From Bifidobacterium pluvialisilvae (GTDB lineage Bacteria; Actinomycetota; Actinomycetes; Actinomycetales; Bifidobacteriaceae), in assembly GCF_019331695.1 (NCBI RefSeq), contig NZ_JAHBBI010000003.1, positions 1 to 64,000 of the forward strand: DNA of 64,000 nucleotides. Direction: 5' to 3'. Below, in pieces: positions 17,132 through 27,700 of this stretch (position 1 is its first letter; the number at the start of each line of letters is the position of its first letter). The position numbers were made by a program, and so were the translations under genes. The notes under the pieces were generated by a model. That model was not told the origin of the DNA, searched no databases, and saw only the letters and a program-made list of their open reading frames with translations.

Positions 17132-18987
17132 CCGATACCGCAACAACGGGCGCCGCAACAACGGGCGCCACGACCGACGTCGCAAGGCAGAACAAGCCGG
17201 CCAGGCCGACGCACCTGTTCCGCACATTGGGCGGGTCGATGCGCGAATACAAAAGGGAAAGCCTGCTCGCGCCGGCGTTCGTGGCCGTGGAAAGCATCCT
17301 CGAGATCCTCATCCCCACGGTCATGGCCATGCTCATCGACCAGGGCATCACCGGCGGCAACATGAACGCCATCGTGAAGTTCGGCCTCATCCTGCTGCTG
17401 TGCTCGGCCGTCTCGCTGAGCTGCGGCTTCCTCGCCGGACGCTTCGCCGCCGTCGCCGCGGCGGGCTTCGCGAAGAACCTGCGCCACGACCAGTTCGAGC
17501 AGGTGCAGCGCTTCAGCTTCACCAACATCGACCGGTTCTCCACCGGTTCGATCATCACGCGACTGACCACCGACGTGACCAACCTGCAGACCGCCTACAT
17601 GATGATGATCCGCATGGGCGTGCGCGCGCCCATCATGGTCGTCGTCGCATGGATCTTCTCGTTCCGCATCAGCCCGTCGATCTCCATGGTGTTCCTCGCG
17701 TGCATCCCCATCCTCGGCCTCGGCCTGTGCGGGCTCGCCGTGCTCGTGCACCCCGTGTTCGAGCGCGTCTTCCACACGTACGACGAACTCAACAACGTGG
17801 TCGACGAGAACCTGCAGGGCGTGCGCGTCGTCAAGTCGTTCAACCGCGAAGGCTACGAGATCTCCAAGTTCGACCGCATCTCACAGCGCATCTTCAAGGA
17901 CTTCACCAAGGCCGAACGCATCATGAGCTTCAACATGCCACTCATGATGCTGTGCGTCTACGGCTCCATGATCCTCATCTCGTGGATGGGCGCCAACCAG
18001 ATCGTCGCCTCCGGCAACGACCCCGCCGTGGGCCTGACCACCGGCGACCTGACCGCCCTGGTCACCTACGCCATGCAGATCCTCATGGCCATGATGATGC
18101 TGTCGATGATGTTCGTCATGGTCATCATCTCGCAGGCGTCCGCCGAACGCATCACCCAGGTGCTGCAGGAGAAGAGCACCGTCGTCGACCCCGAGCATCC
18201 GGTGCGCGAGGTGGCCGACGGGTCCATCGTGTTCGACCACGTGACCTTCCGCTACTCCGACGGCTCCGAAAAGCCCGTGCTCGACGACATCGACCTGACC
18301 ATCCCGTCCGGCGCGACCATCGGCATCGTCGGCGGCACCGGCTCCGCGAAATCCTCGCTCGTGCAGCTCATCCCGCGCCTCTACGACGTGTCGCAGGGCT
18401 CACTCAGGGTCGGCGGCGTCGACGTGCGCGACTACGACCTCGAACTGCTGCGCGACCAGGTGGCCATGGTATTGCAGAAGAACGTGCTGTTCGGCGGCAC
18501 CATAGCCGAGAACCTGCGCTGGGGCAACCCCGACGCCACCGACGAGGAGCTGCGCCACGCGTGCCGCCTCGCCCAGGCCGACGGATTCATCCAGGAGTTC
18601 CCCGACAAATACGACACGATGATCGAACAGGGCGGCACCAACGTCTCCGGCGGACAGCGGCAACGACTCTGCATCGCCCGCGCGCTGCTCAAGAAGCCGA
18701 AGATCCTCATCCTCGACGATTCCACCAGCGCCGTCGACACCAAGACCGACCGGTCCATCCGGGCCGCGTTCCGCGACGAGATCCCCGACACCACGAAGAT
18801 CATCATCGCACAGCGCGTCGCCTCCGTGCAGGAATCCGACATGATTCTCGTGATGGACAACGGCCGCATCGTGGCCCGCGGCACGCACGACGAACTGCTC
18901 GAAACCTGCGACGAATACCGGTCCATCTACGAATCCCAGACCAGGAACCAGGCCAACCCGGAAGAAGTTGAAGGAGGTGCCCGCTGA
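17128..18987 (+). CDS. Heterodimeric ABC exporter subunit with degenerate ATP site
   Basis: A 619-residue half-transporter with six membrane helices (about residues 45-335) and a nucleotide-binding domain. Walker A is GGTGSAKSS (about residue 402), the signature is VSGGQRQRL, and Walker B ends DDSTSAVD, with Asp in place of the catalytic Glu. The switch His is replaced by Gln in AQRVASV. This pattern is that of the degenerate partner in TM287/288-, BmrCD- and LmrCD-type exporters. The GTG start overlaps marR by four bases and follows AAGGAGG. The stop and next ATG share one base. Confidence 0.93.
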   Translation: MTDTATTGAATTGATTDVARQNKPARPTHLFRTLGGSMREYKRESLLAPAFVAVESILEILIPTVMAMLIDQGITGGNMNAIVKFGLILLLCSAVSLSCGFLAGRFAAVAAAGFAKNLRHDQFEQVQRFSFTNIDRFSTGSIITRLTTDVTNLQTAYMMMIRMGVRAPIMVVVAWIFSFRISPSISMVFLACIPILGLGLCGLAVLVHPVFERVFHTYDELNNVVDENLQGVRVVKSFNREGYEISKFDRISQRIFKDFTKAERIMSFNMPLMMLCVYGSMILISWMGANQIVASGNDPAVGLTTGDLTALVTYAMQILMAMMMLSMMFVMVIISQASAERITQVLQEKSTVVDPEHPVREVADGSIVFDHVTFRYSDGSEKPVLDDIDLTIPSGATIGIVGGTGSAKSSLVQLIPRLYDVSQGSLRVGGVDVRDYDLELLRDQVAMVLQKNVLFGGTIAENLRWGNPDATDEELRHACRLAQADGFIQEFPDKYDTMIEQGGTNVSGGQRQRLCIARALLKKPKILILDDSTSAVDTKTDRSIRAAFRDEIPDTTKIIIAQRVASVQESDMILVMDNGRIVARGTHDELLETCDEYRSIYESQTRNQANPEEVEGGAR

Positions 18988-21041
18988 TGCCCGCGAAGAA
19001 CGAATCGGCAACCAAGTCCGCCGCCACGTCCTCGTCCAAGTCCGCCGCCGGCCGCCGGCCCGCCATGGCCAAGCCGGCCCCCGGCACCATCAAACGCATC
19101 TTCGGCTACATCATGCAGTACAGGGCACGCGTCATCATCATCGTGGCGTGCATCCTCATCGGCGCCGCCGCCCAGGCCGGCTCCGCCCTGTTCCTGCAGA
19201 CGCTCATCGACAACTACATCCTGCCGCTCGTCGGCGTGGCCGACCCCGACTGGGGGCCGCTCATCCGCGCCATCACCCTGATCGGCTGCCTCTACGCGGC
19301 CGGCATCATCACCGGCTGGCTGTGGCAGTGGCTCGTCGTCACCGTCGAACAGGGCACGCTCAAGAAGATCCGCGACGACATGTTCGCCCACCAGCAGCGG
19401 CTCCCCATCCGCTACTTTGACAGCCACGAGCACGGCGACATCATGAGCCACTACACCAACGACACCGACACGCTGCGTCAGGCCATCAGCCAGTCGTTCC
19501 CGCAGATGTTCTCCGCGGGCATCTCCGCGCTCGCCGCACTGCTGTCGATGCTGTGGCTGTCCGTGCCGTTCACCGCGTTCGTGGTGGTGTTCACCATCGG
19601 GCTGCTGTGGGTCGTGCGCAAGGTCGTCGGCCGTGCCGGACGGTTCTTCGTCAAACAGCAGCAGTGGCTCGGCGACGTCAACGGCTTCGTGGAGGAATCC
19701 GTCAACGGCCAGAAGGTCATCAAGGTGTTCAACCACGAAAAGACCACGCAGAGGACCTTCGACGAGAAGAACGAGGAGCTCTTCCAGGCGGCCGCCGCAG
19801 CCAACACATGGGGCAACGTGACCATGCCGATCGTCGGCAACCTCGGCTACCTGCTCTACATCCTCATGGCCATCATCGGCGGCGCCGTCGCGCTCGCCGG
19901 ACTCGGCAACTTCGGCCTGACCGGCGCCGGGCCGCTCACGCTCGGCACGCTCATCTCCCTGCTGACGCTCTCGCGCTCGTTCATCAACCCGATCGGCCAG
20001 GTGTCCATGCAGCTCAACATGGTGATGATGGCCATCGCCGGCGCGTCACGCATCTTCGCGCTGATGGACGAGCCCGTGGAGACCGACGGCGGCACCGTGA
20101 CCCTCGTGAACGTGGAGCTCGGCGACGACGGCCGCACCATGACCGAAACCGACCACGAGACCGGGCATTGGGCATGGAAGCGCGAGGAGGGCGACGACGG
20201 CATGCGTTCGCTGCGCGCCGCCGAAAAGCTGCACGGCGCCGCTCGCGAAGTGGCGCTGAAGGCGCGCGAGCAGGCCGTGACCTCGCCAGACGGCCGCTAC
20301 ACGCTGCTGCGCGGCGACGTGCGCTTCACCAATGTGACGTTCGGCTACGATCCGGACAAGCCCGTGCTGCACGACATCACCTGGTTCGCCAAACCCGGTC
20401 AGAAGATCGCGCTCGTGGGCGCGACCGGCGCCGGCAAGACCACCGTGACCAACCTCATCAACCGGTTCTACGACATCCAGGAGGGCCAGATTCTCTACGA
20501 CGGCATCTCCGTCAAGGGCATCCGCAAGCCCGACCTGCGTCGTTCGCTCGGCGTGGTGTTGCAGGACGTGAACCTGTTCACCGGCACCGTGATGGACAAC
20601 ATCCGCTACGGCCGGCTCGACGCCACCGACGAGGAGTGCATCGAGGCCGCGAAGCTCGTGAACGCGGACGGCTTCATCCGCATGCTGCCGGAAGGGTACG
20701 CCACCGTACTCGAGGGCGACGGTTCAGGTCTGTCGCAGGGCCAGCGCCAGCTCATCTCCATCGCACGCGCCGCCGTCGCCGACCCGCCCGCGCTGATCCT
20801 CGACGAGGCCACGTCGTCCATCGACACGCGCACCGAGGAGGTCGTGCAGGCCGGCATGGACGCGCTCATGAAGGGCCGCACCGTGTTCGTCATCGCGCAC
20901 CGTCTCTCCACCGTGCGCAACTCCGACGTCATCATGGTGCTCGACCACGGCAACATCATCGAACGCGGCAACCACGACGAGCTCATCGCCCAACGCGGCG
21001 AGTACTACCAGCTCTACACCGGCGCCGTCGAGCTGGAGTAG
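18987..21041 (+). CDS. Heterodimeric ABC exporter subunit with canonical catalytic residues
   Basis: A 684-residue half-transporter and partner of the preceding gene. Six membrane helices are followed by an unusually long linker (about residues 370-440, charged) and a nucleotide-binding domain with canonical Walker A GATGAGKTT (about 478), Walker B DEATSSID and switch His in AHRLSTV. The signature is altered to LSQGQRQ. Combined with the partner this predicts one consensus and one degenerate ATP site. Likely function is multidrug or lipid efflux. Start follows GAAGGAGGTG. Confidence 0.93.
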   Translation: MPAKNESATKSAATSSSKSAAGRRPAMAKPAPGTIKRIFGYIMQYRARVIIIVACILIGAAAQAGSALFLQTLIDNYILPLVGVADPDWGPLIRAITLIGCLYAAGIITGWLWQWLVVTVEQGTLKKIRDDMFAHQQRLPIRYFDSHEHGDIMSHYTNDTDTLRQAISQSFPQMFSAGISALAALLSMLWLSVPFTAFVVVFTIGLLWVVRKVVGRAGRFFVKQQQWLGDVNGFVEESVNGQKVIKVFNHEKTTQRTFDEKNEELFQAAAAANTWGNVTMPIVGNLGYLLYILMAIIGGAVALAGLGNFGLTGAGPLTLGTLISLLTLSRSFINPIGQVSMQLNMVMMAIAGASRIFALMDEPVETDGGTVTLVNVELGDDGRTMTETDHETGHWAWKREEGDDGMRSLRAAEKLHGAAREVALKAREQAVTSPDGRYTLLRGDVRFTNVTFGYDPDKPVLHDITWFAKPGQKIALVGATGAGKTTVTNLINRFYDIQEGQILYDGISVKGIRKPDLRRSLGVVLQDVNLFTGTVMDNIRYGRLDATDEECIEAAKLVNADGFIRMLPEGYATVLEGDGSGLSQGQRQLISIARAAVADPPALILDEATSSIDTRTEEVVQAGMDALMKGRTVFVIAHRLSTVRNSDVIMVLDHGNIIERGNHDELIAQRGEYYQLYTGAVELE

Positions 21042-21130
21042 CCGCATTCAGGGCCCGCATTCCCGCCGGGGGAGTGCGTGCCTGCTCGTTCCGGTGTGCG
21101 GCGCCGGAGGCCCGGTGCTGCTGGCCAACT

Positions 21131-21270
21131 CCAAGTTCTGGGGTGTTGCCGAGGTCTGCCCGGCACCAATCCGCAAGTTCTGGGGTTTCGTTTCGGGAGA
21201 GGCCGAGTATGGTCGTTGCGATTGCAACGACCATACTTCGGTTCTGCCCGGTGAAGGCCCCAGAACTTGG
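21131..21270. repeat. 140-bp palindromic element
   Basis: CCAAGTTCTGGGG at 21131 and CAAGTTCTGGGG at 21174 are direct copies; CCCCAGAACTTGG at 21258-21270 is the inverted copy. In the centre a perfect 13-bp hairpin, GTATGGTCGTTGC / GCAACGACCATAC (21207-21236), has a 4-nt loop. The layout resembles a MITE or structured RNA. No protein-coding signal is seen in 21042-21421. Confidence 0.8.
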
Positions 21271-21421
21271 AGATAGATGTCCGCACGGTGGTGCATCGCC
21301 CCGGAACTCAAGGATTGCCCGGTTGGGATGCGATGTCGCTCGCCGTTTTGCTCGGAGGCCGCCGGGCGGTGGCGTGGATGCCGTATCCCATCTCCGCGTT
21401 TCCCGGACTAGGCTGGTAGCC

Positions 21422-21985
21422 ATGGCAACTGAACAGCAGATTCCACATGATGCACGGCCGTCCCAGACCGACCATTCCCGGCATGCTTCCCATATTCAGC
21501 CCGGACGGACGAAAGCCACGATGCTGGGCCTCATCATGGTGTTTGCGCTTCGCAAGCGCATACGGGAACAGTGCCATGCCGATCTTCGTGCGACCGACGT
21601 GGAACGCCTGATCGAGGTGGTCGAGGAGGGGGAGCTCAATCAGAGCATCCTCGGCATATTGCACGATGCGTCGCAGCGGACCGAACCGGTGCCCGCCGCG
21701 CTGGCCACGCTGCTGACGCATGAGGATCCGGTCAACAAGCCCTTCGAGCTGCACGATGAACCGGCGTCGGAGGATGAGAGGTCCCTTGCCGTTGGTTTCT
21801 GCATTCGCATGGATACGGCGCTGCATGGCACCGAGGCTGCCGATGAACGCGATACCGTCCACGCGAACCTTACCGGGGAGCGCGCCTCCTCCCATCGTTG
21901 CGACATGGTCTTTCGCGTGCTTTCCACCATCCACAGCTTGCTCAATCTGCAGGACGAGATCGACCGCAAGCATCACCAGGCATAA
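21422..21985 (+). CDS. Hypothetical protein (187 aa)
   Basis: Not recognised. The predicted 187-residue soluble protein is hydrophilic and mostly helical, with a His/Gln/Ser-rich N-terminus, a basic patch ALRKRIREQCHADLR, and a C-terminal helix ending in LNLQDEIDRKHHQA. It has no membrane segment, signal peptide or metal motif that I can see. The ribosome binding site is weak. The gene sits between the palindromic element and the DUF3841-like gene. A frame on the opposite strand overlaps it, but the + frame has more normal composition. Confidence that it is expressed is moderate. Confidence 0.55.
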   Translation: MATEQQIPHDARPSQTDHSRHASHIQPGRTKATMLGLIMVFALRKRIREQCHADLRATDVERLIEVVEEGELNQSILGILHDASQRTEPVPAALATLLTHEDPVNKPFELHDEPASEDERSLAVGFCIRMDTALHGTEAADERDTVHANLTGERASSHRCDMVFRVLSTIHSLLNLQDEIDRKHHQA

Positions 21986-22159
21986 GATGATATTCCCGTT
22001 GCGATACTCACCATTCCCTCCGCGAACGTGACGGAACTCCGGCTGTGTTCTCGTTGTTCGCCGTTTCCGGACGCAACACGCCGAAAAACGGGCCTGCTCG
22101 CGTCCGAAAACAGTGAACGACCGAGATTCGCGGTGATTTTGGCGAACAATCGCAATCCG

Positions 22160-22192
22160 GCGGCGGATTTGGCGTACGACGTAATCCGCCGC
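22160..22192. repeat. Hairpin upstream of the DUF3841-like gene
   Basis: GCGGCGGATT and AATCCGCCGC form perfect 10-bp arms around a 13-nt loop in the 290-bp gap. A looser GGACGC...GCGTCC pair lies about 90 bp upstream. A terminator or operator is possible. Confidence 0.5.
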
Positions 22193-22275
22193 ACCGATGT
22201 TCGTTGCGTTTTTGTCCGGTTCTCTGTGGTGTCAAGTGATACGGAACAAGACGGAGAGACGGGACGGAACGTCAC

Positions 22276-22992
22276 ATGTCGTTGATTCACCTGCTGTCGG
22301 TGCAGCCGAGGACCATCACAGAACGGTTGCGTACGGGGCGGGCCGTGCGATGCGACCCCGCCAAGGCGAGAATCGAAAGCTTCGCCGACTATGCGTGGCG
22401 GCAGTACGCGTGGGTGGGCGAGCAGATGGAACGGCACGGCATCGCGCGGCCCGACGGCGTGGAGCTGCCGATGTGGGCGTGGGCGGCGCGCGAGCCGGGC
22501 GTCGATTTCGACGTCGACGACGTCACGACGGCGCATTCGTCCGGCGACGGCGCACCGACCATCGAAACCGTAGAGGACGTGCTGGCCTTGGAGGTCCCGG
22601 AGGAGAACGTGCTGCTGACCAGTTACGACGACTGGTCGGCGTGGCCGTTCATCTCGACGGACGGACTGGCGATGCCCGGCCCCGACGAACTGGCCGCCAT
22701 GGACGCCGACCCGACCGACGTACTGCTCGACCGATGGTTCGACCGGTCCGACGCCATGAGTTTCGAGGAGCGCGCCGCCACATGGTGGCGTTGCATGCGC
22801 CCGGCGTCGTCGTTGCGCAAGCCGGTCGAGATGGGTATCGACAGCGAGACCGGCAAGCCGTATCATGACTGGATTCAGGCCACGGTATGGGAGTTCCGTC
22901 TCGAATGGCTGCGACGGGTCTGGAAGTCAGGGGAGAACCTGGCCGGTACCGCCGCCTGGCTGGACTGGAACATAGGGAACGCACCCGCCTAA
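22276..22992 (+). CDS. DUF3841-like protein
   Basis: A 238-residue soluble protein. The features resemble DUF3841: an N-terminal LLSVQP...ITERLRTGRAV segment, AYAW-type helix with MWAWAAREPG, the VLLTSYDDWSAW segment, and a Trp-rich C-terminus (DWIQATVWEFRLEWLRRVW). Members are small cytosolic proteins of unknown function. Start ATG 22276 follows GGGACGG. It is followed at once by an AT-rich tract and an ATPase gene on the same strand. Confidence 0.7.
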   Translation: MSLIHLLSVQPRTITERLRTGRAVRCDPAKARIESFADYAWRQYAWVGEQMERHGIARPDGVELPMWAWAAREPGVDFDVDDVTTAHSSGDGAPTIETVEDVLALEVPEENVLLTSYDDWSAWPFISTDGLAMPGPDELAAMDADPTDVLLDRWFDRSDAMSFEERAATWWRCMRPASSLRKPVEMGIDSETGKPYHDWIQATVWEFRLEWLRRVWKSGENLAGTAAWLDWNIGNAPA

Positions 22993-23056
22993 GTTTTTTA
23001 TATATTTTTATAATGTTTTATATTCTTTTATAATTCTTTATAACTTTTTATATTCG
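22993..23056. promoter_or_regulatory. Extreme AT-rich tract with TTTTATA repeats
   Basis: About 60 bases almost free of G and C, made of repeated TTTTATA, TTTATA and TTCTTTATAA words, start right after the DUF3841-like stop. In a GC-rich genome this may be a promoter region for the ATPase gene or a binding site for an Lsr2-like xenogeneic silencer. It has no stable hairpin. Confidence 0.6.
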
Positions 23057-23114
23057 TGCGATTCGATTGTTTCGACACGAGACGCGATTGCTCGTATGGG
23101 AGAAAGGCGGCGGT

Positions 23115-24293
23115 ATGTCCCCGAGGAAAGCAAACCCATTCAAGCCCACCGCCGGGCGTATGCCGCCATTGCTCGTCGGCCGCGACGGAATCATCGATGA
23201 TTTCGTGGAAGGACTGGAGGATGGTCCGGGGGCACCTGGCCGTCTGATGTGCGTGACTGGTGCGCGCGGAGTGGGGAAGACGGTGATGCTGACCGAATTC
23301 GGTCGTATCGCAAAAGAGCGAAAATGGGAGGTGATCGACGAGACGGCTTCCGACGGTCTTGCCAAGCGTCTGTTGGAACGGTTCGTTCCAGATAAGCCAT
23401 CGGTGAACCTGTCCGTGAAGCCATCCCTGTCCGTCGCCGGTCTTGGGGGTCTTTCGTTGGGGGAGGCCAGCGTGTCGTCGCAACGGATGCCATTGACGTT
23501 GCGTGAGGCCATGGGGCGACGTCTTGACGTTCTGGAACGGCGGAAGGCCGGCATGCTGATCACTGTGGATGAGGCCCAGTCGGCGGCTCGCGAGGATATG
23601 ATCGCCATCGCCACGGCAATACAGCATCTCATCCGTGAGGAACGGAACATCGCATTCGTCTTTGCCGGCCTGCCGACCATCGTGTCCAAATGGCTCAATG
23701 ACGATGTCTTGACGTTTCTTCGGCGGGCGCAGTCCGAGCGTTTGGGCGATATTCCGCTTGCCGAAGTGCGGGACGCGTTCGTTGATACATTCGAGGAGTC
23801 CGGCATCGCCATAGGCGGCGACGCGTTGCGTATGGCGGTCGATGCGACCGAGGGGTATCCGTTCATGATTCAGCTCGTCGGATACCACATCTGGCGTATC
23901 GCCTATCGGCGCCAACGCGATGGTGCGGCAGACGAGAAGGGCATGTCGGTCAGCGAGGATGATGCGAATGAGGGTGTTGCCAATGCCCTGAGCCGGCTCG
24001 GCGACGCCGTGCATGGTCCCGAAGTTGACGGTCTGTCTCCAGTGGACAAAACCTATCTGCTGGCGATGGCCCAGGATGACGGCCCCTCCTCCACATCCAC
24101 AATCGCCGAACGTATGGGCAAGGACGTCGGATACGCGAATATCTATCGCACCCGTCTGATTGATGCGCAGGTGATTCGGGATGTGGGATACGGGAAGGTC
24201 GATTTCGCGATACCTTACCTACGTCGGTATCTGCGTGAGCACGCCGCGTATATTCGCATGAGCGCGGATGGCGGCAGGGCTGAGCGGAAATGA
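23115..24293 (+). CDS. AAA/STAND-type ATP-binding protein with C-terminal winged helix
   Basis: A 392-residue P-loop ATPase resembling the archaeal-ATPase/orc1-like group. LLVGRDGIIDDFVEGL begins the domain, CVTGARGVGKTVML is Walker A, MLITVDEAQSA is Walker B, FAGLP is sensor 1, and the C-terminus (after about residue 300) looks like a winged helix. Such proteins are often linked to mobile elements or defence, but no partner effector is evident. ATG 23115 is chosen because GAAAGGCGG precedes it; an ATG 48 bases upstream lacks a site. Codon use is less GC-biased than in the neighbours. Confidence 0.8.
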   Translation: MSPRKANPFKPTAGRMPPLLVGRDGIIDDFVEGLEDGPGAPGRLMCVTGARGVGKTVMLTEFGRIAKERKWEVIDETASDGLAKRLLERFVPDKPSVNLSVKPSLSVAGLGGLSLGEASVSSQRMPLTLREAMGRRLDVLERRKAGMLITVDEAQSAAREDMIAIATAIQHLIREERNIAFVFAGLPTIVSKWLNDDVLTFLRRAQSERLGDIPLAEVRDAFVDTFEESGIAIGGDALRMAVDATEGYPFMIQLVGYHIWRIAYRRQRDGAADEKGMSVSEDDANEGVANALSRLGDAVHGPEVDGLSPVDKTYLLAMAQDDGPSSTSTIAERMGKDVGYANIYRTRLIDAQVIRDVGYGKVDFAIPYLRRYLREHAAYIRMSADGGRAERK

Positions 24294-24424
24294 TTTCGTG
24301 TTCTGGCCATTATTCGCGATGTCGGCGTATGATTCGACGGATTTCGTGATGCGGGTCACATTCCGTGGGGATTCTCCGGGATGACGTTCCTGCCGTCCGT
24401 GCGACGGTGCTATCATATACGCGG

Positions 24425-24716
24425 TGAGCATCGATCCGTCATCAGCGGGGAGCTTCCGGAAGAACGGCCGACGTCCGATGCGGCGACAACGCAACGTGAC
24501 GGCGGCTTATTAGACCCGGCGGGTAGGCCCGAGACAGCCGAATTCAAGCGGTCGCATCGACGTTCCGGGACGTTTGGGACGGGTGCGGCAAGCGAGGTGG
24601 TACCGCGGTTCGCCGCGCATCGCACGTTCGCGTCGCACACGACGCAGCGACATCGATGCCGGATGATTCGTCCTCGTGGCAGTAGTAATGACGAAACTGT
24701 GCATGAGGAGATAGCG
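24425..24716 (+). ncRNA. T-box riboswitch controlling ileS (translational type)
   Basis: The leader contains the T-box signature AGCGAGGTGGTACCGCGG at 24591-24608, whose TGGTACC pairs with the tRNA acceptor end. A possible -10, TATCAT, lies at 24411-24416. Downstream, TTCGTCCTC (24667-24675) can pair with the GAGGAGAT ribosome binding site just before the ileS start, and no T-run follows, so translational control is inferred, as known for actinobacterial ileS T-boxes with short stem I. Specifier ATC codons occur near 24430, but the exact loop was not folded. Nothing else was seen in 24294-24424. Confidence 0.88.
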
Positions 24717-27700
24717 GTGAGCAACAAGTTCCCGAAGGCCGCGGCCGACTCCAGTCTGGAGCACGTGGCACCGAACCCGAGTTTCCCCGACCTCGAGGTG
24801 AAGACCCTCGACTATTGGGACAAGGACGACACCTTCCAGAAGTCCGTCGAACGCAATCCTTCCGGCGACCACAGCCAGAACGAGTTCGTGTTCTTCGACG
24901 GCCCGCCGTTCGCCAACGGCCTGCCGCACTACGGCCACCTGCTCACCGGCTACGCGAAGGACGTGATCCCGCGCTACCAGACCATGAAGGGCCGCAAGGT
25001 CAACCGCGTGTTCGGCTGGGATACGCATGGCCTGCCCGCCGAACTCGAGGCGCAGAAGGAACTCGGCATCGACTCCGTCGACCAGATCGAGAAGATGGGC
25101 ATCGACAAGTTCAACGACGCCTGCCGAGCCTCCGTGCTCAAGTACACGAACGAATGGCAGGACTACGTGCATCGCCAGGCCCGCTGGGTCGACTTCGAGC
25201 ACGGCTACAAGACCCTGAACATCCCGTACATGGAATCCGTGATGTGGGCGTTCAAGCAGTTGTACGACAAGGGCCTCGCCTACCAGGGCTACCGCGTGCT
25301 GCCGTACTGCCCGAAGGACCGCACGCCGCTGTCCGCGCATGAGCTGCGCATGGACGCCGACGTGTACCAGGACCGTCAGGACACCACCGTGTCCGTGGCC
25401 GTGAAGCTGCGCGACGAGGACGCCTACGCCGTGTTCTGGACCACCACCCCTTGGACCGTGCCCACCAACTTCGCCATCGTCGTCGGCGCCGACATCGACT
25501 ACGTCGAGGTGAAGCCGACCGAAGGCAAGTACGCCGGCAAGAAGTTCTACTTCGGCAAGGACCTGCTGCCCCACTACGAGAAGGAGCTCGGCGAGAACTA
25601 CGAGGTCGTGCGCGAGCTCAAGGGCTCCGAGCTGGAGGGCCGCCGCTACTGGCCGGTGTTCCCGTACTTCGCCGGCGAGAAGGCCGAGTCCGAGGGCAAC
25701 GTGCCCGGACCGCAGGGCTACACCATCTTCACCGCCGACTACGTCGACACCGTCGAGGGTACCGGCCTCGTGCACCAGGCCCCCTACGGTGAGGACGATA
25801 TGAACACGCTCAACGCCAAGGGCATCAAGAGCACCGACGTGCTCGACGCCGGCTGCCGCTTCACCGCGCAGTGCCCCGAATACGAGGGCATGTACGTGTT
25901 CGACGCCAACAAGCCGATTCTGCGCAATCTGCGCAACGGCGACGGCCCGCTCGCAGCGATCCCCGAGGAGCACCGCGCCATCCTGCTGCAGGAGAAGAGC
26001 TACGTGCACTCCTACCCGCACTGCTGGCGCTGCGCCACGCCGCTGATCTACAAGCCGGTGAGCTCGTGGTTCGTCTCCGTCACCAAGATCAAGAAGCGTC
26101 TGCTCGAACTCAACCAGGAGATCAACTGGATCCCGGAGAACGTGAAGGACGGCCAGTTCGGCAAGTGGCTCGCCAACGCCCGCGACTGGTCCATTTCCCG
26201 CAACCGCTTCTGGGGCTCGCCGATCCCGGTGTGGGTGAGCGACGACCCGAAGTACCCGCGCGTCGACGTGTACGGCTCGCTCGAGGAGCTCAAGGCCGAC
26301 TTCGGCGACTACCCGCGCGACCGTGACGGCAACGTGAACATGCACCGCCCGTGGATCGACAACCTCGTGCGCGTCAACCCCGACGACCCGACCGGCAAGA
26401 GCCACATGCACCGCATCACCGACGTGCTCGACTGCTGGTTCGAGTCCGGCTCCATGTCGTTCGCGCAGTTCCACTACCCGTTCGAGAACAAGGAGAAGTT
26501 CGAACAGCACTTCCCGGCCGACTACATCGTCGAATACATCGGCCAGACCCGCGGCTGGTTCTACCTGCTGCACGTCATGGCCACCGCGCTGTTCGACCGC
26601 CCGGCCTTCAAGAACGTGATCTGCCACGGCATCGTGCTCGGCTCCGACGGCCAGAAGATGTCGAAGCATCTGCGCAACTACCCGGACGTCAACGGCGTGT
26701 TCGACAAGTACGGTTCCGACGCCATGCGCTGGTTCCTCATGAGCTCGCCGATCCTGCGCGGCGGCAACCTCATCGTCACGTCCGAAGGCATCCGCGACAC
26801 CGTGCGCCAGGTCATGCTGCCGCTGTGGAGCTCCTACTACTTCTTCACCCTCTACGCCAACGCGGCCAACAAGGGCGAAGGCTTCGACGCCCGTCTGCTG
26901 CATGCCGACGAAGTGGCCGCCCTGCCCGAGATGGACCGCTACCTGCTGGCCCGCCTGCGCAAGCTCGTGGCCAACGTGCAGAAGTCCCTCGACGAGTTCG
27001 CCATCTCCGACGCCTGCGACGAGGTGAGCGACTTCATCGACATGCTCACCAACTGGTACATCCGCAACACGCGCGACCGCTTCTGGAACGAGGACGCCAA
27101 CGCCTTCAACACGCTGTACACCGCGCTCGAGGTGCTGTGCCGCGTGATGGCGCCGCTCGCCCCGATGGAGACCGAAACCATCTGGCGCGGCCTCACCGGC
27201 GGCGAATCCGTGCATCTGGCCGACTGGCCGTTCCTCGCCGACGAGAAGACCGGCGAGCCGACCGAGCTCGGCAGGACGCTCGTGGCCGACGACAAGCTCG
27301 TCGCCGCCATGGAGAAGGTGCGCGAGGTCGTCTCCGGCACGCTGTCGCTGCGCAAGGCCCAGCAGATCCGCGTGCGCCAGCCGCTCGCCAAGCTCACCGT
27401 GGTCGCCGAGGACGTGGCCGCGGTCGAACCCTACACCGACATCCTCAAGTCCGAGCTCAATGTCAAGGACATCGAGTTCTGCACCATGGAGGACGCCGGC
27501 ACACAGGGCCTGCGCATCGTGCACGAGCTGAAGGTGAACGCCCGCGTCGCCGGCAAGCGTCTGCGCAAGGACGTCCAGTTCGCCATCAAGGCCTCCAAGA
27601 CCGGCGCATGGCACGTCGGCGAGGACGGCGCCCCCGTGGCCGAGACGCCGAACGGCGACATCGCGCTCGTGGAAGGCGAGTACGAGCTCATCAACCGCGT

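Noticed and set aside
21308-21976. 222-residue minus-strand frame opposite the 187-residue hypothetical protein
   Set aside because: The frame has no start site and less natural composition; the + frame was preferred, with moderate confidence.
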